This document shows, in pieces, positions 1 to 6,018 of a stretch of 6,711 nucleotides of DNA (its first letter is position 1; the number at the start of each line of letters is the position of its first letter). The stretch comes from Candidatus Goldiibacteriota bacterium (GTDB taxonomy: Bacteria > Oederibacteriota > PGYV01 > DSYL01). Below the pieces are notes generated by a model, which saw only the letters and a list, made by a program, of their open reading frames with translations, searched no databases and was not told where the DNA came from. The position numbers and the translations under genes were made by a program. The DNA lies in NCBI GenBank assembly GCA_026418955.1, contig JAOAAI010000192.1, positions 1 through 6,711 on the forward strand, read 5' to 3'.

Positions 1-724
1 ATGTTGTTATGCCAAGCGGTAGTGGATTATAATAAATCTTGCTGTATGCAGCCCCAATATTTAATTCAAACAAAGGCAAATCAAAACCAAAACCACCCGT
101 AAAAGTAAGTAAATTTAGTATAGGATTTTCAGGTGTGCCAGGAGCATAAGGATATCTCCTTGCATATGAATTTAAATTATAATCATAGGATATTCCTGTT
201 CTTATTGCAAATAAGGGGACAGGACGTATCTCAAGACCTGCACGAATAATTTTTTCTATATGATAGAAACCAAGTGTATCTGTATTTATATCATTTAATG
301 CGTATTCAAATTCTATAGGCAATGAAATAAGCCATACTGGCTTTATATTTAGTCCTATTAACAACCGATATGCTTTTTGCATACTGTTTTGCAGTAATAA
401 ATCAGGAACAAAACCATTAACTATACTTGGTGAAAATTTTGCAAGCTGAGTTGAATAAAAATAATAAGAAGTCGTGTTTACTTCATATCTTGCACCTATT
501 GCAACATATTTAAAATCATTTCTTAAACCTGTTTTCAATGAAAAATCATAAGAATGTCCCACTTGTCTTTTATCTGACTTCATTGTACTGATTGTAATAA
601 TGCCTGTTAAATCTTTTGTTATCTGTTCTGCCTGTGTGTAATATTTAATATCTATCGGTGTTTCAAGTGTTAAAAAAACTTCATGCTCACAATTTCCACT
701 TACAAAATATAAATTTATTTTACA
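1..724 (-). CDS. Partial outer-membrane beta-barrel protein, 3' end off the window, start codon missing
   Basis: Reading the minus strand from 724 down to 2 gives 241 codons without a stop, running off the left edge. The product is rich in alternating polar and aromatic/aliphatic residues with Gly and Tyr. Stretches such as IRAGLEIRPVPLFAIRTGIS and FTGGFGFDLPLFELNIGAAY look like neighbouring transmembrane strands of a FadL/PorV-like barrel, probably an outer-membrane protein (family inferred, not certain). The 5' end is odd. An in-frame TAA lies at 725-727, no ATG or GTG follows for about 47 codons, and no signal peptide is encoded. The first in-frame ATG is at 583, inside what looks like barrel sequence, and would leave no export signal. 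A 5'-truncated gene, a frameshift (there is an A7 run at 672-678) or an unusual start are all possible. Coding sense is clear; integrity of the gene is not. Confidence 0.7.
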
Positions 725-839
725 TTAAAAATGCATCAACCACTTTTTATCTCCTTCATCCTTTTATTCTCTCCAAGAGTAGAAGAAAAAATAAAATTTC
801 AAAGCACCACACAATTTTTACTTCCTAATAAAAAAATTA

Positions 840-889
840 TTGACTTTTTTATTTATTTTTTTAATAATATAAAAAAAATATAGAGGAGG
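840..889 (+). promoter_or_regulatory. Probable promoter and Shine-Dalgarno of the LolA-like gene
   Basis: TTGACT at 840-845 is a near-consensus -35 box. A possible -10 is TAATAA at 862-867 (16-base spacer) or TAATAT at 865-870 (19-base spacer). The ribosome binding site GAGGAGG at 883-889 sits 5 bases before the ATG at 895 and fixes that start. In such AT-rich DNA -10 look-alikes are common, so the -35 box and the ribosome binding site carry most of the weight. Confidence 0.5.
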
Positions 890-894
890 TTTTT

Positions 895-1737
895 ATGAGA
901 AAATTTTTATTGTTTTTATTTTTTATTTTATTCTCTTATTCATTGTGTTTTTCAGAAGAAAAAGACTTATATAAAAGTGAAGTGTTATCTAAAATTCCTT
1001 ACAAATCTGTTTATTTTACACAAAAAAATGCTTATTATTTATTTGATAAACAAATAATTGAAAATTATAAAATATGGAAAAAAAATGATATGATAAGATC
1101 TGAAAAAATTGATGAAAATGGTAATATTAATAAAATTACAATTGTAAACATAAAAGACAAAAAAGCATATATTTATACACCTGGAGAAAAGAATGGTATG
1201 TTTGTTGACATAAAAGAAAATGACGAAATAATGCAATTCTTTTTTGGAAATTCTAATAGATTAGCTGCAAAAAAAGTTGGTGAAGATAAATATAATAATG
1301 AAAAATGTGAAATTTATGAATTTTTCTTTACTGTAAACTTTTGGGGCTATACTTCAAATTACAAGGTAACTGAATTTAGAAACAAAGATGGTTTTGTGTT
1401 AAAAACTATAACTGAAAATACAGATTCAAAAGAAGGAAATAAACCACAAATTATAGAAGTATTAAGTTATAAAAAAAATCCTTCAATAAATGATAAAATT
1501 TTTGAGATACCAAAAGATATTGTTTTTACAAATACAAATAATTTACTCTCTATCTTTTCCAATAATAAAAAAACAGATAATATAAATAATAATGATTTAA
1601 AAAGCAATACTTCCACAGTAAATGAAAACTCAGAAAAAGACCAAAATAATGCAGAAAATGATATTCAAGAAAAAATAATAGAGGAAACAACAAAAAAAGC
1701 AGTTGAATCAATTTTTGAAAATTTTTTAGGAAGATAG
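895..1737 (+). CDS. Exported LolA/DUF4412-like protein with Asn/Lys-rich C-terminal tail
   Basis: The 280-residue product starts with a Sec signal peptide: MRK, then a Phe/Leu-rich core to about residue 18, with likely cleavage near FS|EE at 20-21. Cys18 does not lie in a good lipobox, so this is probably a soluble periplasmic protein rather than a lipoprotein. Residues 30-210 have the look of the LolA/LolB-like half-barrel fold: a KNDMIRSEKI strand (64-73), VNIKDKKAYIYTPG (84-97), a turn with GEDKYNNEKCEIYEF (129-143), FRNKDGFVLKT (161-171) and a closing IFEIPKDIVF (202-211). Proteins of this fold bind lipids or lipoproteins; the ligand here is unknown. Residues 213-255 are low complexity, rich in Asn, Ser, Lys and Glu. 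The last 25 residues look like an amphipathic helix. The gene stands alone on its strand and converges on rtcB, with 8 bases between the stops. The family assignment rests on pattern recognition only. Confidence 0.75.
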   Translation: MRKFLLFLFFILFSYSLCFSEEKDLYKSEVLSKIPYKSVYFTQKNAYYLFDKQIIENYKIWKKNDMIRSEKIDENGNINKITIVNIKDKKAYIYTPGEKNGMFVDIKENDEIMQFFFGNSNRLAAKKVGEDKYNNEKCEIYEFFFTVNFWGYTSNYKVTEFRNKDGFVLKTITENTDSKEGNKPQIIEVLSYKKNPSINDKIFEIPKDIVFTNTNNLLSIFSNNKKTDNINNNDLKSNTSTVNENSEKDQNNAENDIQEKIIEETTKKAVESIFENFLGR

Positions 1738-1745
1738 ATTTTATT

Positions 1746-3170
1746 TTATCCTTTTACAACAGCCAGTGGTTTTAATTTAGCAACACGAGAAGAAAGTCCT
1801 GCTTTCTCTACAACCTTTGTGATATCTTCTGCGTCTTTATATGCAAATGGTGCTTCTTCTGCCAGCAATTTCTTACTATGCACCTTTACAATTATTCCCT
1901 GCCCAGTAAGTTCATTAAATATGTTTTTGTTTTTGCCTTGTTTTAATGCTTGATTACGCGATAATAATCTACCTGCCCCATGGGCACAGGAGTAAAATGC
2001 TTCTTTTGAATTTTCTTTTGCTATCAAAATAAAAGATGCACGTCCCATATCTCCAGGGACAAGCACTGGCTGACCAATATTTTTAAACATAGAAGTAAGT
2101 ATAGGATGGCCTTTTGGTAATGCACGTGTTGCACCTTTTCTATGAACACACAATTTTTTAATCTTACCATCTATTTCATGTTCCTCCATCCTTGCTATGT
2201 TATGTGAAACATCATAAATAACGCTCATTCCAAGCTGTGCACCACTCTTTTTAAAAACTTTTTCAAATGTTTTTATTATAAGTCCTGATATTACTTGTCT
2301 ATTAGCCCATGCAAAATTTGCGGCTCCACTCATTGCATTGAAATATTTTTTCCCCTCTTCTGATTTAACAGGAACACTTATAAGCTGCTGGTCTTTTAAT
2401 TTTATATTATACTTCGAAGCAACATTTCTGAATAAATGCAAATAATCATCACATATCTGATATCCCAATCCACGCGAACCAGTATGAAACATAATTATTA
2501 TCTGATTTTTAAAAATGCCAAGTTTATCTGCAATATCTGGTAAATAGACATTTTCAACCTTTTGTATTTCAAGAAAATGATTACCAGCACCCAAAGTTCC
2601 TAGTTGGTCAAGTCCACGTTCTATTGCCTTATCACTTATATCATCTGTATCAGAATTAAAATCAAGATTTCCCCTATCTTCTATTTTATCAAGATCGTTT
2701 ATTGAACCAAACCCTTTTTCAACTGCCCAACTTGCTCCTTTTTTTAAAACCTCCATCAATTCTTTTTTCTTTAAAACAATTGCACCGCTGCTACCAACAC
2801 CAGATGGTATGGAATTAAAAAGTGAATTTGCAAGTTCATCAATTTTATCTTTTATAGAGTCATAATCAAGATGTGTCCTAATCATTCTAACGCCACAATT
2901 AATATCATAACCAACTCCACCGGGTGAAATAATACCCTCATCATAATCAAATGCAGCAACTCCACCTATAGGAAAGCCATATCCCCAGTGAATGTCAGGC
3001 ATTGCAATTGAGTATTTCTGTATACCAGGAAGTGTTGCAACATTTTTAACCTGGGTAACCGGTTCATTACCAATATCATTTAATAATTTTTCATTACAAT
3101 ATATAATACCCGGAACATTCATATCCTCTGTTTTCTCTATCTCAAACTTATAATCTGTTATTTTTTTCAT
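1746..3170 (-). CDS. rtcB: RNA-splicing ligase RtcB (GTP-dependent 3'-phosphate/5'-OH RNA ligase)
   Basis: RtcB joins RNA 3'-phosphate or 2',3'-cyclic phosphate ends to 5'-OH ends in the cytoplasm, using GTP and Mn2+ through a covalent RtcB-His-GMP intermediate. It serves tRNA splicing in archaea and RNA repair in bacteria. The 474-residue product is complete and of the long, Pyrococcus-like type rather than the roughly 408-residue E. coli type. The metal and catalytic residues are all visible: Asp89 and Cys92 in GGVGYDINCGVR, His198 in GAGNHFLE, His229 in FHTGSRGLGYQ, His323 in SHNIARMEEH, and His397 in CAHGAGR, the residue that becomes guanylylated. HRKGATRALPKGHP (343-356) and PVLVPGDMGRASFI (368-381) are further family signatures. 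The start is supported by AAGGAT at 3181-3176, 5 bases before the ATG, and by an upstream promoter. No archease, RtcA or RtcR gene is next to it. The family assignment is near certain. Confidence 0.98.
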   Translation of the reverse strand: MKKITDYKFEIEKTEDMNVPGIIYCNEKLLNDIGNEPVTQVKNVATLPGIQKYSIAMPDIHWGYGFPIGGVAAFDYDEGIISPGGVGYDINCGVRMIRTHLDYDSIKDKIDELANSLFNSIPSGVGSSGAIVLKKKELMEVLKKGASWAVEKGFGSINDLDKIEDRGNLDFNSDTDDISDKAIERGLDQLGTLGAGNHFLEIQKVENVYLPDIADKLGIFKNQIIIMFHTGSRGLGYQICDDYLHLFRNVASKYNIKLKDQQLISVPVKSEEGKKYFNAMSGAANFAWANRQVISGLIIKTFEKVFKKSGAQLGMSVIYDVSHNIARMEEHEIDGKIKKLCVHRKGATRALPKGHPILTSMFKNIGQPVLVPGDMGRASFILIAKENSKEAFYSCAHGAGRLLSRNQALKQGKNKNIFNELTGQGIIVKVHSKKLLAEEAPFAYKDAEDITKVVEKAGLSSRVAKLKPLAVVKG

Positions 3171-3209
3171 GTTTTATCCTTGATTTTTTTATAATAAATT
3201 GATATCATT

Positions 3210-3238
3210 ATTATATAATGAAAATATAATTATTTCAA
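3210..3238 (-). promoter_or_regulatory. Near-consensus sigma-70 promoter of rtcB
   Basis: On the minus strand, TTGAAA (3238-3233) is followed after exactly 17 bases by a perfect TATAAT (3215-3210). The predicted transcript start near 3203 gives a 5' leader of about 33 bases carrying the AAGGAT ribosome binding site. The spacing and the quality of both boxes make this the best promoter in the window. No sigma-54 type GG-N10-GC element, as used by the RtcR-controlled rtcBA operon of E. coli, is visible. Confidence 0.65.
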
Positions 3239-3290
3239 TTTTCTTATAAAGAGTTTAATTTATTTTTTTTCGAAAATAATTTTATAAAAA

Positions 3291-3314
3291 GGATTTATAT
3301 TAAATTTTAAATCC
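3291..3314 (+). repeat. Inverted repeat in the leader, directly before the Shine-Dalgarno
   Basis: GGATTTA (3291-3297) and TAAATCC (3308-3314) are perfect 7-base arms around a 10-base AT loop. The right arm ends right where the AAAGGAGGG ribosome binding site (3315-3323) begins. It could be a protein operator or a 5' mRNA stem that affects stability or translation. It has no T-run and is not a terminator. A chance origin in AT-rich DNA is possible, but the GC ends of both arms make it better than most. Confidence 0.4.
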
Positions 3315-3323
3315 AAAGGAGGG
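3315..3323 (+). promoter_or_regulatory. Strong Shine-Dalgarno of the beta-barrel gene
   Basis: AAAGGAGGG lies 3 bases before the ATG at 3327 (AGGAGG core 4 bases before it) and fixes the start. The matching promoter is unclear: TATAAA at 3283-3288 could be a -10 box, but the -35 position holds only TTATTT. Confidence 0.7.
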
Positions 3324-3326
3324 TTT

Positions 3327-4769
3327 ATGAAAAAACTTTTATTATTATTTATTGCATTTTTTATTTGTTTTTCATTAGTTTTTGCAACTGACTCAAGAAT
3401 TTCTTCTCTCGGAGTGCCAGCATGGATGGTTTATGATGATGACTCTTTGATTAAACTTTATCCTGGTCTCATTGCGGATTATAAAAACACCTTTGCTTTC
3501 AATTCAAATTCATCTATAATACTGGATTCAATTGGTACGTTTGATTTAATTTTTACATTAATGTCAGGTGGTTTACCAGATGCATCCATTATTAATAAAA
3601 TTACAATTCCTGAGTCCGGTTATATCACTCTTGGTATTGATACAATGACATTGGGTATTTATTCATTTCCTTATAGAGGCTCTTTACTATATAATCCAAT
3701 GCAACAAAATCTTAATGGATTAATATATTCTGACATTCAAAATAATCCTCATAATATTCTTTACCCAAATAGAGTATATGGAGTACTTTTTGGAATAGAA
3801 CTTGATACTCTCTCTATTGGTACATCTCTTGGCATTGCAGACAAATCAACAAGTTTCAAATACAAAGAGGAAAACTCCGGGTCATATACTTTTGATGATA
3901 TAGCAAATGGTTCAATGGTTTTTAATTTGGGGATTGGCGCTAGTATGAATATTTTTGATTTAGGAGTTAACCTTTCTCTTCCCATGGTTGATAACAAAGG
4001 TGCCACTTCATACTTTAATGATACAACTGATACTACTACCAGATATTTGAACGAAACATTAAAAACAGATTCTGGATTTGATGTAGAAGTAAATGCAAGG
4101 GTTATTTTATCATCAATTATTATTGGCGGCGAATTTACAATATATACTATAAAACTTACAGATATTGAACAAGAAGACAATTCATCACCTTATGATGGAG
4201 ATTTTACCGATAGTGTTGATGAAAATTACAAAGAAGTATTTTCAAGAAACCTCATGCAAATAAAAGGTGGTATTGCAGGAAATTTAAGTTTTGCATCTGA
4301 TAAATTATCATTAATACCCGGCTTACTAGTAAAATATATTACCATAGACCAAATCAATGATGTTTATGATGTAAATGCAAGTTCCACTGCTGAAGAAAGC
4401 AGAGAAATAAAAACTACCATAATGAGTGTCGGCTTAAATCTCGCAGCAGAAAGTAAAATAACAGATGTATTAGTTGCAAGAGTTGGTGTAAGTAAAAATT
4501 TATTCAGTAACATGAAATTAGAAATGGCGCAAAAAATTTCAAGCGGAACACCCATTGATCCTGTTCCAAAAACTATTATTGAACTTGCAGGTATTAATTC
4601 AATTAATTTATCCGGTGGAATCTCAGTAAATATTGGTCAAGCAACTGTAGAAGCAACTGTAACAGGCGGGATAAATGTTGAAAATCTGCCTGTCTTTGAT
4701 ATTGTAAATTTAAATCTAAAAATTCCAGGTTCTTTAGCATCACAGATTTCTGCAAAATACTCATTCTAA
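3327..4769 (+). CDS. Outer-membrane beta-barrel protein, function unknown
   Basis: The 480-residue product begins with a clear Sec signal peptide (MKK, a Leu/Phe core, and a probable cut after LVFA at residue 20). The mature part has no cysteine, is rich in Ser, Thr, Gly, Ile and Leu, and alternates polar and apolar residues in many short stretches, as expected of transmembrane strands. The C-terminus SAKYSF ends in Phe, the classical signal read by the BAM assembly machinery. Near the start, SSLGVPAWMVYDDDS and LYPGL (26-47) recall the 'LG…DD…NPAGL' opening of FadL/PorV-type barrels, here only loosely. I do not recognise a specific family or substrate. It stands alone on its strand, divergent from rtcB. 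The partial barrel fragment at the left end shares the general type but no obvious sequence identity. Confidence 0.75.
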   Translation: MKKLLLLFIAFFICFSLVFATDSRISSLGVPAWMVYDDDSLIKLYPGLIADYKNTFAFNSNSSIILDSIGTFDLIFTLMSGGLPDASIINKITIPESGYITLGIDTMTLGIYSFPYRGSLLYNPMQQNLNGLIYSDIQNNPHNILYPNRVYGVLFGIELDTLSIGTSLGIADKSTSFKYKEENSGSYTFDDIANGSMVFNLGIGASMNIFDLGVNLSLPMVDNKGATSYFNDTTDTTTRYLNETLKTDSGFDVEVNARVILSSIIIGGEFTIYTIKLTDIEQEDNSSPYDGDFTDSVDENYKEVFSRNLMQIKGGIAGNLSFASDKLSLIPGLLVKYITIDQINDVYDVNASSTAEESREIKTTIMSVGLNLAAESKITDVLVARVGVSKNLFSNMKLEMAQKISSGTPIDPVPKTIIELAGINSINLSGGISVNIGQATVEATVTGGINVENLPVFDIVNLNLKIPGSLASQISAKYSF

Positions 4770-4813
4770 TTTAATCAAAATAAAAATAAATGTGAATACA
4801 GACTTATATTAGC

Positions 4814-4900
4814 ATGAGAAAATTTAATATTAATGCAATATCATTAATTTTAATTTTTATGTTGGTTCTCTTAATACAAATTATGAGTAATTTATTGTGA
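4814..4900 (+). CDS. Doubtful 28-codon hydrophobic mini-ORF
   Basis: ATG at 4814 opens a frame of 28 codons ending in TGA at 4898-4900. The peptide has a basic start (MRKFN) and then about 20 mostly apolar residues, like a single membrane-spanning helix. Such shapes occur in small membrane proteins and in type I toxins. Against it, no Shine-Dalgarno precedes the ATG, no promoter is evident, and AT-rich spacer DNA readily yields Ile/Leu/Phe codons. Listed only because it lies in an otherwise empty spacer. Confidence 0.15.
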   Translation: MRKFNINAISLILIFMLVLLIQIMSNLL

Positions 4901-4925
4901 AATAGTTTTAATACATAAAGAAGTT

Positions 4926-4938
4926 CCACTAAAAGTGG
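4926..4938 (+). repeat. Small perfect hairpin CCACT-AAA-AGTGG
   Basis: Five-base arms with three GC pairs each and a three-base loop, in the spacer before the radical SAM gene. No T-run follows on either strand, so it is not an intrinsic terminator. Function unknown; it may be chance. Confidence 0.25.
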
Positions 4939-4968
4939 CAAGATAAAAAATAATACTCCTATTACATA

Positions 4969-4985
4969 TTATATTTTTAATATAA
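4969..4985 (+). repeat. AT-only inverted repeat before the radical SAM gene
   Basis: TTATATT (4969-4975) and AATATAA (4979-4985) are perfect 7-base arms around TTT. The element lies 6 bases upstream of the AAGAGG ribosome binding site (4992-4997) and overlaps possible -10 sequences (TAATAT at 4978-4983), so an operator role is conceivable. The lack of any GC pair makes chance quite likely. Confidence 0.25.
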
Positions 4986-5004
4986 ACATATAAGAGGTAA
5001 TATT

Positions 5005-6012
5005 ATGAAAAAATTTGTTATATTATTAATACTTTTATTATTAATATTTATAAGTTGTGAAAAAAAAGAAAAAATAAAAGCAAATGAAAATCATAATTTT
5101 GAACCCGGCTATTTAAAACTACATAAAATTGGAGAATTGAAAAAACGTGGAGAAAAACTCTGGGCTATGATGAAAAACTGCACATTATGTCCTAGAATGT
5201 GTAAAGCGCAAAGAATCAATGGCCAAAAAGGATTATGTCAGGCAGATTCAAATCTTGTTGTATCATCATATCATCCACATTTTGGTGAAGAAAAGCCACT
5301 TGTAGGCCAATATGGTTCAGGAACTATATTTTTTTCTAACTGTTCTTTAAGATGTGTTTTTTGCATAAATTGGGAAATAAGCCATTTAGGAATCGGTAAT
5401 AAAACGGATATTGAAAAATTAGCTGATATGATGTTAAAACTTCAAAATAAAGGTTGTCATAATATAAATCTTGTGACTCCTACACATTATTCACCACATA
5501 TATTACTTGCTCTTGATATAGCAGCACGCAAAGGATTACGGATTCCTATTGTATATAATACTAGTGGATATGAAAGATTAGAAATACTAAAATTGTTAGA
5601 TGGAGTGGTTGATATATATTTACCTGATTTTAAATATTATGATGGCAATAAGGCTAAAAAATATTCTTATGGAGCATATGATTATCCTGAAATTACAAAA
5701 CAAGCTCTGCTAGAAATGCATCGGCAGGTTGGTATTGCTAAACCAGAAAAAAATGGCTTGATATATAAAGGATTAATGATTCGCCATCTTATTATGCCAA
5801 ATAATGTTAGTGGTTCTAAAGATATTATGAAATGGATTGCAGAAAATTTACCAAAAGACACCTACATAAATATCATGTCACAATACAGACCAATGTATAA
5901 AGCATTTGATTTCCCTGAAATATCCCGAAGAATAAATGCAAAAGAGTATGTAGAAATTGTTGAATATGCAAAAAAACTAGGACTAACAAATCTTGATATA
6001 CAGGGATATTGA
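5005..6012 (+). CDS. PflX-like (COG1313) radical SAM protein with lipoprotein-type N-terminus
   Basis: Radical SAM enzymes use a [4Fe-4S] cluster to cleave S-adenosylmethionine. COG1313 members resemble pyruvate formate-lyase activases, but their substrate is unknown. The 335-residue product has the accessory motif CTLCPRMC…GLC (Cys59, 62, 66, 78), then the CxxxCxxC cluster motif CSLRCVFC (Cys113, 117, 120). Family blocks follow: YNTSGYE (184-190), DIYLPDFKYYD (203-213), RHLIMPNN (260-267), NIMSQYRPMYKA (289-300) and the C-terminal LDIQGY. The usual family sequence begins at about residue 34 (PGYLKLHKIGEL). Before it stands an extra segment: MKK, about 14 apolar residues, and Cys18 in FISC, a relaxed lipobox, followed by a charged linker. 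The start is supported by AAGAGG at 4992-4997, 7 bases upstream. The next plausible Met (54/55) lies inside conserved family sequence. The product may therefore be membrane-anchored or exported, which is unusual for this class. The gene converges on another radical SAM gene 6 bases away. Confidence 0.9.
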   Translation: MKKFVILLILLLLIFISCEKKEKIKANENHNFEPGYLKLHKIGELKKRGEKLWAMMKNCTLCPRMCKAQRINGQKGLCQADSNLVVSSYHPHFGEEKPLVGQYGSGTIFFSNCSLRCVFCINWEISHLGIGNKTDIEKLADMMLKLQNKGCHNINLVTPTHYSPHILLALDIAARKGLRIPIVYNTSGYERLEILKLLDGVVDIYLPDFKYYDGNKAKKYSYGAYDYPEITKQALLEMHRQVGIAKPEKNGLIYKGLMIRHLIMPNNVSGSKDIMKWIAENLPKDTYINIMSQYRPMYKAFDFPEISRRINAKEYVEIVEYAKKLGLTNLDIQGY

Positions 6013-6018
6013 TTTATT

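Noticed and set aside
1039..1236. Minus-strand 65-codon frame
   Set aside because: It lies wholly inside the LolA-like gene in antisense, is Phe/Ile/Asn-rich from the AT bias, and has no ribosome binding site.
1735..1750. Shared bidirectional terminator between the LolA-like gene and rtcB
   Set aside because: The 8-base gap and flanks show T-rich sequence but no inverted repeat long enough to form a stem.
3761..4180. Minus-strand 139-codon frame
   Set aside because: It is antisense to the beta-barrel gene, whose signal peptide, ribosome binding site and terminal Phe are all convincing; the antisense product shows no recognisable motif.
4364..4555. Minus-strand 63-codon frame
   Set aside because: It is another antisense shadow of the beta-barrel gene without ribosome binding site or motif.
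4926..4938. Hairpin as terminator of the beta-barrel gene
   Set aside because: It lies about 155 bases past the stop, has a five-base stem, and no T-run follows on either strand.
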